Origin: Methylobacillus flagellatus_A
GTDB lineage: Bacteria; Pseudomonadota; Gammaproteobacteria; Burkholderiales; Methylophilaceae
Assembly (NCBI RefSeq): GCF_031344055.1
Contig: NZ_JADBEN010000001.1
Strand: one strand, 5' to 3'
DNA length: 64,000 bases
Part shown: positions 32,990-41,993 of the stretch, one piece after another
Layout: every line of letters starts with the position of its first letter
How positions within the stretch are numbered: position 1 is the first letter of the stretch
Position numbers and translations under genes: made by a program
The notes under the pieces: generated by a model
What the model was told of the DNA's origin: nothing
Seen by the model: the letters and a program-made list of their open reading frames with translations, nothing else
Database searches by the model: none

Positions 32990-33229
32990 ATGAAGACAGC
33001 GAACAATTGTAGGCGTGTAGTGCTTGCTGGAGCTGAAGGATGCAGGGTGTTGTACTGTGAGGAATGTAATGTCATGGAAATTGAAGTCGGTGCGTTGAGT
33101 TTGCGCCTGGAAGACCACGCGTTCAACTCGCTTGCTGAAATGATTCAGGAAGCGGCGACCCGGCTGGCAATATATAGTGCCAACAAATCTCATAGTCAAT
33201 TCACTGCCAGCATCAAAAATGTCCATTGA
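32990..33229 (+). CDS. Small Cys-containing protein upstream of tonB
   Basis: A 79-aa soluble protein starting at ATG 32990 after GGGATAACG. It has an LYCEECNVMEIEVGALSLRL motif with a CXXC pair, then a helical half (LAEMIQEAATRLA). It is the first gene behind the Fur-type promoter and overlaps the tonB start by 11 bases, which supports a real, co-translated gene. It is not HemP. The CXXC may bind metal or iron, but that is inference; I do not recognise a named family. Confidence 0.6.
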   Translation: MKTANNCRRVVLAGAEGCRVLYCEECNVMEIEVGALSLRLEDHAFNSLAEMIQEAATRLAIYSANKSHSQFTASIKNVH

Positions 33230-34046
33230 GTCTTCACTTGCACGCCTTTCAAAAGAGCAATATGTTGAGGGGCAATTGAGTCAAAAACCAACGCGCAATT
33301 TAGTTCCAAAACGGGTTTTCCGAGAACAAGACACACAGGATTTTTCTGCCAAGGCGCTGATCGCCACCGTGGCGATCCATGCCGCCGTGTTTGCCGCCCT
33401 GATCGCCGTTTCCACCAGGGAGCCCCACAAGGAAGAGGCCGCGCCGCCTATCATGGTGAGCCTGGTGAAAAGTCCGGAGCCTATTCCCGAGGTGGCGATC
33501 ACCGAGCCGGAGCCCCAACCCCAGCCGAAACCGCCTGAGCCCAAGCCAAAACCGAAGCCCAAGCCGAAGGTGGTGGACAAGCCGGTTCCAATCGAGGCTC
33601 CCCAGCCTGTCGAGCAGGTGGAGGAGGTCAAGGAGGAGGTGTCCGAACCGCAGCCCCAGGAAGTCAAGCAGGCGCCTTCGCAAGCGCCCGTCCAGGATAA
33701 GCCCGTGGTTGCCGAGAAAGTGGAGCCGGTCAAGCCGCCTGAGCCCAAGGACCAGCCTATCCCGGAAGTGGCGATCAGCGGGGTTTCATATTCGCATCAG
33801 GAAATTCCCGTTTATCCCGCCATGTCCAGAAGGCTGGGAGAGCAGGGCGTCGTGATGTTGCGGATACTGATCTCTGAAGCAGGGGTGCCCGAGACCATCC
33901 AGATCGAGACCAGCAGTGGTTCCGAGCGGCTGGACAAGGCCGCGCTGGAGGCGACCAAGAAGTCCAGGTTCAACCCGTACAAGCGTAACAACAAGCCGAT
34001 GAAGGTGTCCGTGATTGCCCCGGTCCGGTTCTCCATCTCGGATTAA
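33219..34046 (+). CDS. tonB: Energy transducer TonB
   Basis: A 275-aa protein from ATG 33219. A ~43-residue cytoplasmic head precedes the membrane anchor (AKALIATVAIHAAVFAALIAV, ~44-64), then a Pro/Lys/Glu-rich periplasmic spacer (PKPPEPKPKPKPKPK, ~85-190) and the TonB C-terminal domain (YPAMSRRLGEQGVVMLRILI...FNPYKRNNK). It couples the proton-motive force from ExbBD to outer-membrane receptors, three intact examples of which lie in this window. The overlap with the upstream Cys protein implies coupled translation. Confidence 0.95.
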   Translation: MSIESSLARLSKEQYVEGQLSQKPTRNLVPKRVFREQDTQDFSAKALIATVAIHAAVFAALIAVSTREPHKEEAAPPIMVSLVKSPEPIPEVAITEPEPQPQPKPPEPKPKPKPKPKVVDKPVPIEAPQPVEQVEEVKEEVSEPQPQEVKQAPSQAPVQDKPVVAEKVEPVKPPEPKDQPIPEVAISGVSYSHQEIPVYPAMSRRLGEQGVVMLRILISEAGVPETIQIETSSGSERLDKAALEATKKSRFNPYKRNNKPMKVSVIAPVRFSISD

Positions 34047-34097
34047 GCAGGTTCAACCAGGTTAGTCATACTTTAAAACATATAGGATTAATGCAAT

Positions 34098-34847
34098 ATG
34101 GAAAATGCATACGAATTTAGCAGCTTGGATTTCATTCTGGACGGCGGTCCGGTTTCCATTCTGGTTGCAGTCGTGCTTGTCTTCATGTCAGTGGCAAGCT
34201 GGTATCTCATGGTCGTCAAGTTCTATCAGGCACTGACCATACGTAGTGCCAACCGCGAGTACAGCAATAACTTCTGGCAGGCGCCTTCGATCGAGTCGGC
34301 GCTGCGCCACAAGAGCGGCGAAACCATTGTTTCCCGCGTGGCAAACCAGGCAGTGGACGCTGCCGAGCACCACCAGGTACACGTCGCCAGCCATGTCGAA
34401 GAGGCTTGCAACAAGGATGAGTTCATTGCCCGCGCCATGCGCCGTCAGATTTCCACGGAAAGCGAGCGCTTGGATTACGGCCTGACCATGCTGGCGTCGG
34501 TAGGCAGCGTGGCGCCTTTCGTCGGCCTGTTCGGTACGGTATGGGGTATTTACCACGCCTTGGCGAGCATCAGCCAAAGCGGCCAGGCGACACTGGACAA
34601 GGTGGCCGGGCCGGTTGGCGAAGCCTTGATCATGACTGCGCTCGGCCTGGCTGTGGCGATTCCTGCGGTATTGGCATACAACGCGTTGGTACGCCGCAAC
34701 CGCCTCATCCTGGGCGAAGTGGAAGGTTTTGCGAATGATCTGCATATCCTGCTGACCACCGGCGCTCCATTGAACCCTAGCAGCAAGACCACCCCAGGCG
34801 CCGCCGCTGTCCGTACCGGCGCCAAGCTGAAAGAGGTGACGGCATGA
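34098..34847 (+). CDS. exbB: Biopolymer transport protein ExbB
   Basis: A 249-aa MotA/TolQ/ExbB proton-channel protein with three membrane helices: ~17-40 (PVSILVAVVLVFMSVASWYL), ~135-158 (MLASVGSVAPFVGLFGTVWG) and ~175-198 (ALIMTALGLAVAIPAVLAYN). It forms the pentameric scaffold for ExbD and TonB. The stop overlaps exbD (ATGATG). Confidence 0.96.
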   Translation: MENAYEFSSLDFILDGGPVSILVAVVLVFMSVASWYLMVVKFYQALTIRSANREYSNNFWQAPSIESALRHKSGETIVSRVANQAVDAAEHHQVHVASHVEEACNKDEFIARAMRRQISTESERLDYGLTMLASVGSVAPFVGLFGTVWGIYHALASISQSGQATLDKVAGPVGEALIMTALGLAVAIPAVLAYNALVRRNRLILGEVEGFANDLHILLTTGAPLNPSSKTTPGAAAVRTGAKLKEVTA

Positions 34848-35269
34848 TGGCAGGCGGCGGAATCGGCGGCGGGGAGGGCAACAGCCGTCCCATGTCCGAG
34901 ATCAACACCACGCCGCTTGTGGACGTGATGTTGGTGTTGCTGGTGATCTTCATCATCACCGCCCCCTTGCTGACGCATGCGGTGAAGATTGATCTGCCGC
35001 AAGCGACGAGCCAGCCTTCCCCGGAGAAGCCGGATATCATCGATGTCGCCATCGATAGCGCAGGCGCCATGTACTGGAACGACCAGACCCTCACGCTCGA
35101 AGAGCTGAACGTGAAGCTGCACGAGGTTGCCAACAAGGACCCGCAGCCGGAACTGCATATCCGCGCCGACAAGGAGACGCGTTACCAGGTGCTCGCCGAG
35201 GTCATGGCGTATGCGCAGAATGCAGGCGTGCAGAAGCTCGGGTTCGTGAGCGATCCCACGCCCAAATAA
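34844..35269 (+). CDS. exbD: Biopolymer transport protein ExbD
   Basis: A 141-aa protein with one membrane helix (VDVMLVLLVIFIITAPLL) holding the essential Asp of the proton path in INTTPLVDVM. The periplasmic domain ends LRADKETRYQVLAEVMAYAQ-like (IRADKETRYQVLAEV). It completes the TonB-ExbB-ExbD motor; a terminator follows. Confidence 0.96.
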   Translation: MMAGGGIGGGEGNSRPMSEINTTPLVDVMLVLLVIFIITAPLLTHAVKIDLPQATSQPSPEKPDIIDVAIDSAGAMYWNDQTLTLEELNVKLHEVANKDPQPELHIRADKETRYQVLAEVMAYAQNAGVQKLGFVSDPTPK

Positions 35270-35287
35270 CCTGCGGGACTGAAATGC

Positions 35288-35314
35288 AAAAAGCCGGGCA
35301 TGCTCGGCTTTTTT
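35288..35314 (+). terminator. Terminator after exbD
   Basis: AAAAAGCCG and CGGCTTTTTT arms flank GGCATGCT, ending in TTTTTTG. Closes the tonB operon. Confidence 0.88.
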
Positions 35315-35315
35315 G

Positions 35316-35600
35316 TTTTGCTTTAGCCATGTCGCTTCCCTGAGCCAGTAGGGAAGATGCGAAGATGTTTTCGCAATCGCTGTTCAACTTTTTCCCACTA
35401 TTGTAGTCTTGTAAAAGAGTTCACCTGTTGTGGGCGTGATGGATTGTCCTGCGCGCAATACTGCTCCTAGAGTGGCCTGATTTTTGCTGGTTGAAAATTA
35501 GCGCATCAAGTTCGCAAGAATTTCATGTTGACCATTCAATATGGGTTCCTGCACTCAAGCCAACGGGTGGCATTTTGTAAACTCACACGGAAAGACGCCA
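35316..35600 (+). other. Gene-free leader region of glgP
   Basis: This stretch holds one small hairpin, CTTCCCT (35335-35341) with AGGGAAG (35350-35356), and no convincing gene. A longer glgP frame opens at ATG 35541, but that codon has no ribosome-binding site. No clear promoter hexamers were identified. Confidence 0.35.
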
Positions 35601-38081
35601 ATGACCGCTGAAAAAGAACCCAAAAAGCCCAAAGCCTCCACGCCTGTGATTACCACCGAGAAAACCCCGATTGCCCAGGCACTGCAGAACCACCTGATCT
35701 TTTCCGCATTCAAGACCAGCGAGGCTTCGACGCCGCGCGACTGGTATGTGGCGACCGGATACACCATACGCGACCATGTGGTTGAGCGCTGGGTCAAGAC
35801 CGCTGAAGCATATAGCGAGCAAGATCCGAAACGGGTGTACTACTTCTCGCTGGAGTTCCTGCTTGGGCGCATGATGCAGAATGCCGCACTGAATCTGGGC
35901 ATCGAGGGCGAGGTGCAGGAGGGTTTGAAAACATTGGGGTACAAGCTGGAGGACGTGGTCGAGCTGGAAAACGACGCCGCGCTGGGCAATGGCGGCCTGG
36001 GGCGTTTGGCGGCGTGTTTCCTCGATTCCATGGCCAGCATGGACATCCCGGGCACGGGTTATGGCATCCGTTACGAATACGGCATGTTCCGCCAGTCGAT
36101 CAGCCAGGGCCAGCAGGTGGAAAACCCCGACAACTGGCTGCGTTACGGCAACCTCTGGGAGTTCCAGCGGCCGGAAAGCCAGTACCCGGTGAGGTTCTAT
36201 GGCAAGGTGGTGGAGTTCCCGGCTGCTAAGGGTACGGAATACCATTGGGTGGATGCAGAAAGCGTGCTGGCCATTGCCTACGACATGCCGGTGCCCGGCT
36301 ACGACACGGAAACCGTGAATACCTTGCGCTTGTGGTCTGCCAAGGCGGCGCGTGAGTTCGACCTTGCGCACTTCAATGAAGGCAATTACGAGAAAGCTGT
36401 CGAGGAGCGCAATGCCTACGAGAATATTTCGAAGGTGCTGTACCCCAACGATACTTCCGTGCTGGGCAAGGAGCTGCGCCTGAAGCAGCAGTATTTCTTC
36501 GTCTCCGCTTCGATCCAGGACATCCTGCGCCGCTTCCTGGCTAAGCATGACGACTGGAGCGTGTTGCCGGACAAGGTGGCGATCCAGCTCAATGACACCC
36601 ATCCTGCGATTGCGGTGGCCGAGCTGATGTACCAATTGGTGGACGTGCACCACCTCGACTGGAACAAGGCCTGGAAAATCAGCGAAAAGGTATTTGCCTA
36701 CACCAACCATACCTTGATGCCGGAGGCGCTAGAGACCTGGCCGGTGGAGATGTTCGGCAGGCTGCTGCCGCGGCACCTAGGCATCATCTACCGCATCAAC
36801 CATGAGTTCCTGCAGATCGTGAACCACAAGTTCCCGGGCGAGACCGATCTGCTGACGCGCGTTTCCATTATTGACGAAGAGCACGGTCGCCGCGTGCGCA
36901 TGGCGCACCTGGCCGTGGTCGGCAGCCACACCGTGAACGGAGTGGCGGCATTGCACAGCGAATTGCTGCGATCTACCTTGTTTGCCGATTTCAACCGCAT
37001 CTTCCCGGGCCGCTTCATCAACGTCACTAACGGCATCACGCCCCGGCGCTGGCTCAACCAGTGCAATCCCGGCTTGACCAGCCTGCTGGAAAGCGTCATC
37101 GGCAAGGACTTCCACCATGATCTCGACAAGCTGCGCGCATTGGAGCCATTGGCTGACGATGCCGATTTCCGCAAGGCTTTCCTCGCGGTCAAGCATGCCA
37201 ACAAGCAGCGGCTTGCCAAGCGGATTGAACAGGTGACAGGAGTCAAGCTGAACCCTGCCGCCTTGTTCGACGTGCAAATCAAGCGCATCCACGAATACAA
37301 GCGCCAGCTGCTGAATGTGCTGCATATCGTGACTCTGTATAACCGCATCCGCAGCGGGCAAGCCAAAGATGTGACGCCGCGCGCCGTGATTTTTGGCGGC
37401 AAGGCGGCGCCGGGCTACTGGCTGGCCAAGCTGATCATCCGCCTGATCAACGACGTAGCCTCCATCGTCAACGAGGACCCTGCCGTAGGAGACAAGCTCA
37501 AGGTGGTGTTCTACCCGAATTACGAGGTGTCGGCGGCGGAGCTTTTGTTCCCGGGCAGCGACCTTTCCGAGCAGATATCCACCGCCGGCACCGAGGCATC
37601 GGGCACCGGCAACATGAAGATGGCGCTGAACGGCGCCCTCACCATCGGCACGCTGGATGGCGCCAATGTGGAAATCCGCGAGGAAGTGGGGGAAGACAAT
37701 ATCTTCATTTTCGGCCTGACGACGGAACAGGTGGCCGAGGTGAAAGCCAACCATTACAACCCATGGGACTATTACCACGGCAACCCCGAGCTGAAGCAGG
37801 CGCTGGACATGATCACCAACGGTTTCTTCTCCGTGGACGAGCCCGATCGCTACCATGCGATCGGCGACGCCTTGTTGAACAACGGGGATCAATACCTGCT
37901 GCTGGCTGATTACGCGAGTTATATCGAGACCCAGGATGCCGTGGGCAAGCTCTACAAGGACAAGGATGAGTGGAGCCGCCGCGCAATCCTCAATGTGGCG
38001 CGCATCGGCAAGTTCTCCAGCGACCGTACCATCGGCGAATACGTTGAGAAAATCTGGCGCGTCAAACCGGTGCAACATTAA
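35601..38081 (+). CDS. glgP: Glycogen/alpha-glucan phosphorylase
   Basis: An 826-aa GT35 enzyme that releases glucose 1-phosphate from alpha-1,4-glucans. ATG 35601 is preferred (GGAAAG 8 bases upstream). N-terminal YYFSLEFLLGRMM and NDAALGNGGLGRLAACFLDS and the active-site region VNVTNGITPRRWL-like (FINVTNGITPRRWL) are intact. The PLP lysine lies in TEASGTGNMKMALNGALTIG. No other glg gene is adjacent, so it appears as a lone gene for mobilising storage glucan. Confidence 0.97.
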   Translation: MTAEKEPKKPKASTPVITTEKTPIAQALQNHLIFSAFKTSEASTPRDWYVATGYTIRDHVVERWVKTAEAYSEQDPKRVYYFSLEFLLGRMMQNAALNLGIEGEVQEGLKTLGYKLEDVVELENDAALGNGGLGRLAACFLDSMASMDIPGTGYGIRYEYGMFRQSISQGQQVENPDNWLRYGNLWEFQRPESQYPVRFYGKVVEFPAAKGTEYHWVDAESVLAIAYDMPVPGYDTETVNTLRLWSAKAAREFDLAHFNEGNYEKAVEERNAYENISKVLYPNDTSVLGKELRLKQQYFFVSASIQDILRRFLAKHDDWSVLPDKVAIQLNDTHPAIAVAELMYQLVDVHHLDWNKAWKISEKVFAYTNHTLMPEALETWPVEMFGRLLPRHLGIIYRINHEFLQIVNHKFPGETDLLTRVSIIDEEHGRRVRMAHLAVVGSHTVNGVAALHSELLRSTLFADFNRIFPGRFINVTNGITPRRWLNQCNPGLTSLLESVIGKDFHHDLDKLRALEPLADDADFRKAFLAVKHANKQRLAKRIEQVTGVKLNPAALFDVQIKRIHEYKRQLLNVLHIVTLYNRIRSGQAKDVTPRAVIFGGKAAPGYWLAKLIIRLINDVASIVNEDPAVGDKLKVVFYPNYEVSAAELLFPGSDLSEQISTAGTEASGTGNMKMALNGALTIGTLDGANVEIREEVGEDNIFIFGLTTEQVAEVKANHYNPWDYYHGNPELKQALDMITNGFFSVDEPDRYHAIGDALLNNGDQYLLLADYASYIETQDAVGKLYKDKDEWSRRAILNVARIGKFSSDRTIGEYVEKIWRVKPVQH

Positions 38082-38158
38082 ACGGTAATACTGTGCGCAT
38101 GCTTCGCCGATGAGGTTAAAATGCGGTTTGAACCTCAATTCATCATCTAGGAGGAGCC

Positions 38159-38839
38159 ATGCGCCATCTTGTGACTGCATTATCATTCGTTGTTTTTTCC
38201 AGCCATGCCGCTGCGCTGGACCTGGGCAGCATCAGCAATACCGATGCCAGCCAGGGCCTCAAACAGGCGCTGATGCAAGGCGCCGAGCGCGCAGTCAGCC
38301 AGCTCGGCCAGGCAGGGGGCTTCCTCAATAACCCGCAGGTCAAGATTCCCCTGCCTGAATCCATGCAGAAGGCCGAGAAGGCCATGCGCATGTTCGGCAT
38401 GGGCAAGCAGGCGGACGAATTGGTGCTGAAGATGAACCAGGCGGCGGAAGCCGCGGTGCCTGAGGCCAAGACCTTGCTCGTGAATTCGGTCAAGCAGATG
38501 AGCGTGCAGGACGCCAAGGATATCCTGACCGGCGGGCAGGACTCCGCCACGCAATATTTCCGCAAGACCACCTCTGCGCCGATGGCGGAGAAATTCCTGC
38601 CCATCGTGAAAAAGGCGACGCAAAACGTCGACCTGGCGCAGCAATACAACAAGTTTGCCGAAATGGGCAGCAAATACGGGCTGGTCAACAAGGACCAGGC
38701 GAACATTGAGCAATATGTGACCCAGAAGACATTGGACGGGGTCTATCTCATGATGGCCGAAGAGGAAAAAGCCATCCGCCAGGACCCGATGGGCCAAGCC
38801 AGCAGCTTGCTCAAGAAAGTGTTCGGCGCTGTCAAATAA
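38159..38839 (+). CDS. DUF4197 family periplasmic protein
   Basis: A 226-aa protein with AGGAGG-type RBS and signal peptide MRHLVTALSFVVFSSHAAA. The body is helical and matches the DUF4197 pattern (DASQGLKQALMQGAERAVSQLG, GGFLNNPQVKIPLP, TVSAPMAEKFLPIVK-like TTSAPMAEKFLPIV, TLDGVYLMMAEEEKAIRQDP). The function of the family is not known. Confidence 0.88.
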   Translation: MRHLVTALSFVVFSSHAAALDLGSISNTDASQGLKQALMQGAERAVSQLGQAGGFLNNPQVKIPLPESMQKAEKAMRMFGMGKQADELVLKMNQAAEAAVPEAKTLLVNSVKQMSVQDAKDILTGGQDSATQYFRKTTSAPMAEKFLPIVKKATQNVDLAQQYNKFAEMGSKYGLVNKDQANIEQYVTQKTLDGVYLMMAEEEKAIRQDPMGQASSLLKKVFGAVK

Positions 38840-38924
38840 CCTGGTTTTTACCGTCGTGCGGGGCTTGAGGGAGAACTAAAGCCCAGAAAGTGTTCTAACC
38901 ACATATTGCCGTGTGGGGAGGAAC

Positions 38925-39482
38925 ATGCAAGCAGGGACTGTCTATATCATCCATGGCTACCAGGCTTCGCCGGAAAGCCACTGGTTCCCATGGATCAAGA
39001 ACGCATTGGAACAACAGGGGTTCAAGGTCACGGTGCCGGCATTGCCTGCATCCGACCATCCTGACATCGAGCGATGGCTTGATTGCCTGCGCACTCATAT
39101 TACCCAGCCGGATCAGCATACCTTTTTTATCGGGCACAGCCTGGGCTGCATCACCTTGCTGCGTTATCTCGAGCAGCAAGAGCGGCCTGTAGGAGGCATG
39201 GCATTGGTATCGGGATTTGCCGAGCCGTTGAGTTTCCTGCCGGCGCTGGACGCGTTCACCGCCGCGCCGCTGGATGTGGCAAAGCTGATCAGGCTGGTTC
39301 CCAGGCGCATCGTGCTGGCTGCCCAGGATGACCATATCGTGCCTTATCCCTATTCGTTGCGCCTGGCGGAAAAGCTCGACGCGGATTGGGAATTGTTTGA
39401 ACGGGGAGGCCACTTCATGGCGCAAGACGGTTTCACCGAATTTCCTGCGCTATATGACGCCATTGTCAGCATGCGTGAATAA
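38925..39482 (+). CDS. RBBP9/YdeN-family serine hydrolase
   Basis: A 185-aa alpha/beta hydrolase from ATG 38925 after GGGGAGGA. The oxyanion segment is VYIIHGYQASPESHWFPW, the nucleophile elbow is IGHSLGC, and the acid and base are in AAQDDHIVPY (Asp) and RGGHFMAQDG (His). The family cleaves small esters or amides of unknown physiological substrate. A REP-like repeat follows. Confidence 0.87.
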   Translation: MQAGTVYIIHGYQASPESHWFPWIKNALEQQGFKVTVPALPASDHPDIERWLDCLRTHITQPDQHTFFIGHSLGCITLLRYLEQQERPVGGMALVSGFAEPLSFLPALDAFTAAPLDVAKLIRLVPRRIVLAAQDDHIVPYPYSLRLAEKLDADWELFERGGHFMAQDGFTEFPALYDAIVSMRE

Positions 39483-39491
39483 TAGCGACTA

Positions 39492-39584
39492 ACAAATACT
39501 CCTGGCGTTGTTGCCCTGCCTTGGCGTACACCTTGTACCGACTGCGGCAGAGCGCCTAGCCAGGAACGCTTCGCTGAGTTTTGT
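39492..39584 (+). repeat. REP-like palindromic repeat, copy 2
   Basis: A 93-bp unit related to 27279-27370 in inverted orientation. The identical 21-base block is 39502-39522, and the related ends (ACAAAT...TTTTGT) are present. It is intergenic between the RBBP9-like and glyoxalase-fold genes. Confidence 0.7.
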
Positions 39585-39620
39585 CAGCTGTTCTAAGCCA
39601 CATTGCAGAAGGAGGGGAGC

Positions 39621-39992
39621 ATGAAAAAAGTCACACAGCATGTCATTCCGGCGGTACGCGTCGCATCGTATGCATTGAGCAAGCCGTACTATGAGAAACT
39701 GGGGTTCCGCGAATTGTGGACGCACCAGTTCGAGCCCGGATTCCCCTTTTTTGCCGCCATTGCCCGTGGCGACATGCAGATATTCCTCACGGAGCATACC
39801 GGCGATTGCGCCTTCGGCGCGCTGGTGCATTTTTATGTGGACGACGTCAATGCGGTGCATGCGGAATTCGTAGCGCAGGGCTTGCACATCACTGAGCCGC
39901 CCGGCAATGACCTGGGCCCGACGGTGCGCAATATGCTCATGGTGGACCCGGATGGCAACCGGCTGAGCTTTATCACCGTGACGGAACTGTGA
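39621..39992 (+). CDS. Glyoxalase/bleomycin-resistance fold protein
   Basis: A 123-aa single-domain vicinal-oxygen-chelate protein from ATG 39621 (GGAGGGGAG upstream). It has the paired beta-alpha-beta-beta-beta pattern: YYEKLGFRELWT, FPFFAAIARGDMQIFL, VHFYVDDVNAVHAEF and MLMVDPDGNRLSFIT. The layout is closest to bleomycin-resistance/BRP-like forms. Metal ligands are not complete by eye, so binding rather than catalysis is possible. Confidence 0.8.
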   Translation: MKKVTQHVIPAVRVASYALSKPYYEKLGFRELWTHQFEPGFPFFAAIARGDMQIFLTEHTGDCAFGALVHFYVDDVNAVHAEFVAQGLHITEPPGNDLGPTVRNMLMVDPDGNRLSFITVTEL

Positions 39993-40082
39993 TAGATGCA
40001 GCACTGGGAGCTGCCTGGGGATTGCCATCCTGGCCGAGATGATTGCAATATCGGTGCTCAAGGCCAGTGAGGACTTTAGGCA

Positions 40083-40250
40083 ATGGCTAACCTGCCTGTC
40101 ATGGTCGGCATAACGTTGATCATCGCGGGCGTGGTGTTCATGCACTTGTTTTCCAGGATAGGGACATTGAAGGATATTTGCAGCTTGATCGATAAACGGG
40201 GCCTTGCCCTTGTGAATGAAAGGAATGGATTGTGGCCGCACCATGGCTGA
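40083..40250 (+). CDS. Small membrane protein, 55 aa
   Basis: ATG 40083 to TGA 40250. One hydrophobic helix near residues 5-24 (PVMVGITLIIAGVVFMHLFS) is followed by a polar tail. The 3' end overlaps the next gene by 19 bases in another frame. The ribosome-binding site is weak, so it may be a real short gene or a chance open frame. Confidence 0.4.
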   Translation: MANLPVMVGITLIIAGVVFMHLFSRIGTLKDICSLIDKRGLALVNERNGLWPHHG

Positions 40251-40639
40251 CTGTATTGAAGGTGGTTCCCTGGATGGAGGTGATCCGCAAGGCGCCCGAG
40301 ATTGCCGAGGGCGCCAGGAAGTTCTGGCAGGCCGTATCCGGCAAGCAGCATCAGCGCGAGCCCCAGGTGTATGACGTGCCTTATAGCGAACTTGGGAGCG
40401 ATGACGACAAAGAGGCCCGCATCCAGTCGCTGGAAATGCGGATCGCCCAATTGCAAACGCAGATGGTGGAATCCTCGAAACTGCTCAAGACCCTGGCGGA
40501 CCAGAATGAGCAGTTGGTTGCCAAGTTGGAGGACGGTCGCCGCCGCATTGCAAGACTATCGAGAGTCGTGGTGGTGCTGGTGATCGCCATGCTCGCCGTT
40601 GCAGCATGGATTTGGCACCTGCCGCCCTTCGTTGCATAG
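40232..40639 (+). CDS. Coiled-coil protein with C-terminal membrane anchor, 135 aa
   Basis: GTG 40232 with AAGGA 8 bases upstream. After a hydrophobic, Trp-containing start (~1-20) a coiled-coil runs through residues ~60-108 (EARIQSLEMRIAQLQTQMVES), then a membrane helix (~112-128, VVVVLVIAMLAVAAWIW). It is a tail-anchored or hairpin inner-membrane protein. No named family is recognised. Confidence 0.65.
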   Translation: MAAPWLTVLKVVPWMEVIRKAPEIAEGARKFWQAVSGKQHQREPQVYDVPYSELGSDDDKEARIQSLEMRIAQLQTQMVESSKLLKTLADQNEQLVAKLEDGRRRIARLSRVVVVLVIAMLAVAAWIWHLPPFVA

Positions 40640-40685
40640 CCGCTCCTTATTGCCAGCCTTTGTGCTGAAATTATAAGGCCAGGCT

Positions 40686-41873
40686 TTAAGCCGCTTGCGC
40701 CGCCGTGATGCGGTTTCGGCCATGGTGCTTGGATTGATAGAGCGCCGAGTCGGCTTGTTCCATGAGTTTGTACAACGAGCTGCCAAGCTGTTCGCTGACC
40801 GTGACCGCGATGCCGATGCTCAAAGTCACGGCCAGGCCGTCATGCTTCAATTTGTCAGTCGCTTGGGCAAACGCTTTCTGCAGCCGTTCGGCGACATCCC
40901 TGGCTTCCTTTTCGCCGCTCGAGGGCAGGATGATGACGAACTCGTCGCCGCCATGGCGCGCAAACAGGTCGGAGCTGCGCAATTGGTGATGCACGATATC
41001 CGCGAAGCTGCGCAGCAGTTTATCGCCGAATGCGTGCCCCAGCTGGTCATTGACTTGTTTGAAATGGTCGATGTCCACCAATAGCAAAGCCGTGAACGGA
41101 TGATCGTCAGAGTGGCGGCGCATGGTATTGTTTTCCACGGCGGCCCTGAGCCCTTCGCGATTGAGAGCAGCTGTGAGCGGGTCCCGCAAGGCGCGGCCGA
41201 TCCAGTTGCGGTTGATGCGCTCCATGATCATGAGCAGCATCGACATGTTCCATAGCGGGCCGATGCCCGCAGCGAGCAGGATCACCCACATATTGACGCC
41301 GCCAGGGGAAAATATCGAATCCCCGCCCAGATGGTGGGTCAGGCCAGCCAATATCCGCAAGCCGAAAATCAGGGCTGCCAGCGTGAATATCCCGGAAACC
41401 AGGTAGGCCGAGACGATATCCTCCTCGCGCGCGATGCGTTGCGTGATCTTGGCGACGCGCAAGGCATAGTACCCGCAGGCGATCGAACTGAGCGCGGTCC
41501 TCTCGGCATAGTAGTTGTCCGCATCTTGCATCAGCAGGAACAACCCGGTCATTAAGCCCAGGAACAGCAAATGCGGCCGCCACGGCATATGACGGTAGTA
41601 CAGGCGTTGCGCCGTGGCCATCAACAGGAAATAGCCGGCAATGGCGAGCATATTGGCCACTACGATACTGTAAAAATCGGGGACGATATCGCGGAAAGTC
41701 AGCAGCAGGATGCCGGAACCCGTGCACAGGTTGCTGATTCCCCAGTATTTCAGCCAGCGATCGAAACGCCCTGTCATGGTGAGGATGGACAGCACTACAC
41801 CGGTGGTCGTGGCGAATAAGCCGACTAGGAAATAAATGGTTTTGACATCGAGCTGCAGCATCTCTGCGGGCAA
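40686..41873 (-). CDS. Membrane diguanylate cyclase (GGDEF)
   Basis: A 395-aa protein with about six to seven N-terminal membrane segments (residues ~12-215) and a C-terminal GGDEF domain (~230-390). The catalytic motif RHGGDEF is intact and an RSSD I-site lies five residues upstream, so product inhibition is expected. VDIDHFKQVNDQLGHAFGDK is typical. It makes cyclic di-GMP; the broken PilZ gene at the left end of the window is a potential receptor class but is not linked. Confidence 0.93.
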   Translation of the reverse strand: MPAEMLQLDVKTIYFLVGLFATTTGVVLSILTMTGRFDRWLKYWGISNLCTGSGILLLTFRDIVPDFYSIVVANMLAIAGYFLLMATAQRLYYRHMPWRPHLLFLGLMTGLFLLMQDADNYYAERTALSSIACGYYALRVAKITQRIAREEDIVSAYLVSGIFTLAALIFGLRILAGLTHHLGGDSIFSPGGVNMWVILLAAGIGPLWNMSMLLMIMERINRNWIGRALRDPLTAALNREGLRAAVENNTMRRHSDDHPFTALLLVDIDHFKQVNDQLGHAFGDKLLRSFADIVHHQLRSSDLFARHGGDEFVIILPSSGEKEARDVAERLQKAFAQATDKLKHDGLAVTLSIGIAVTVSEQLGSSLYKLMEQADSALYQSKHHGRNRITAAQAA

Positions 41874-41993
41874 TAAGCCTATTGGGAGCAGGTGATTATA
41901 GCGGCTTATCCCTGGAAAATCTTAGCGTTCGTCGCGATTGTGCTGTTCTGCTTAATGCAATAGCTGACAATATGGTTCTTTAGTTGGCTGAAA

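Noticed and set aside
35541..35600. Longer glgP start at ATG 35541
   Set aside because: No ribosome-binding site there; GGAAAG precedes ATG 35601 and the extra 20 residues are not family-like.
36777..38186. 469-codon open frame antisense to glgP
   Set aside because: Overlaps intact glgP active-site coding and has no recognisable domain or ribosome-binding site.
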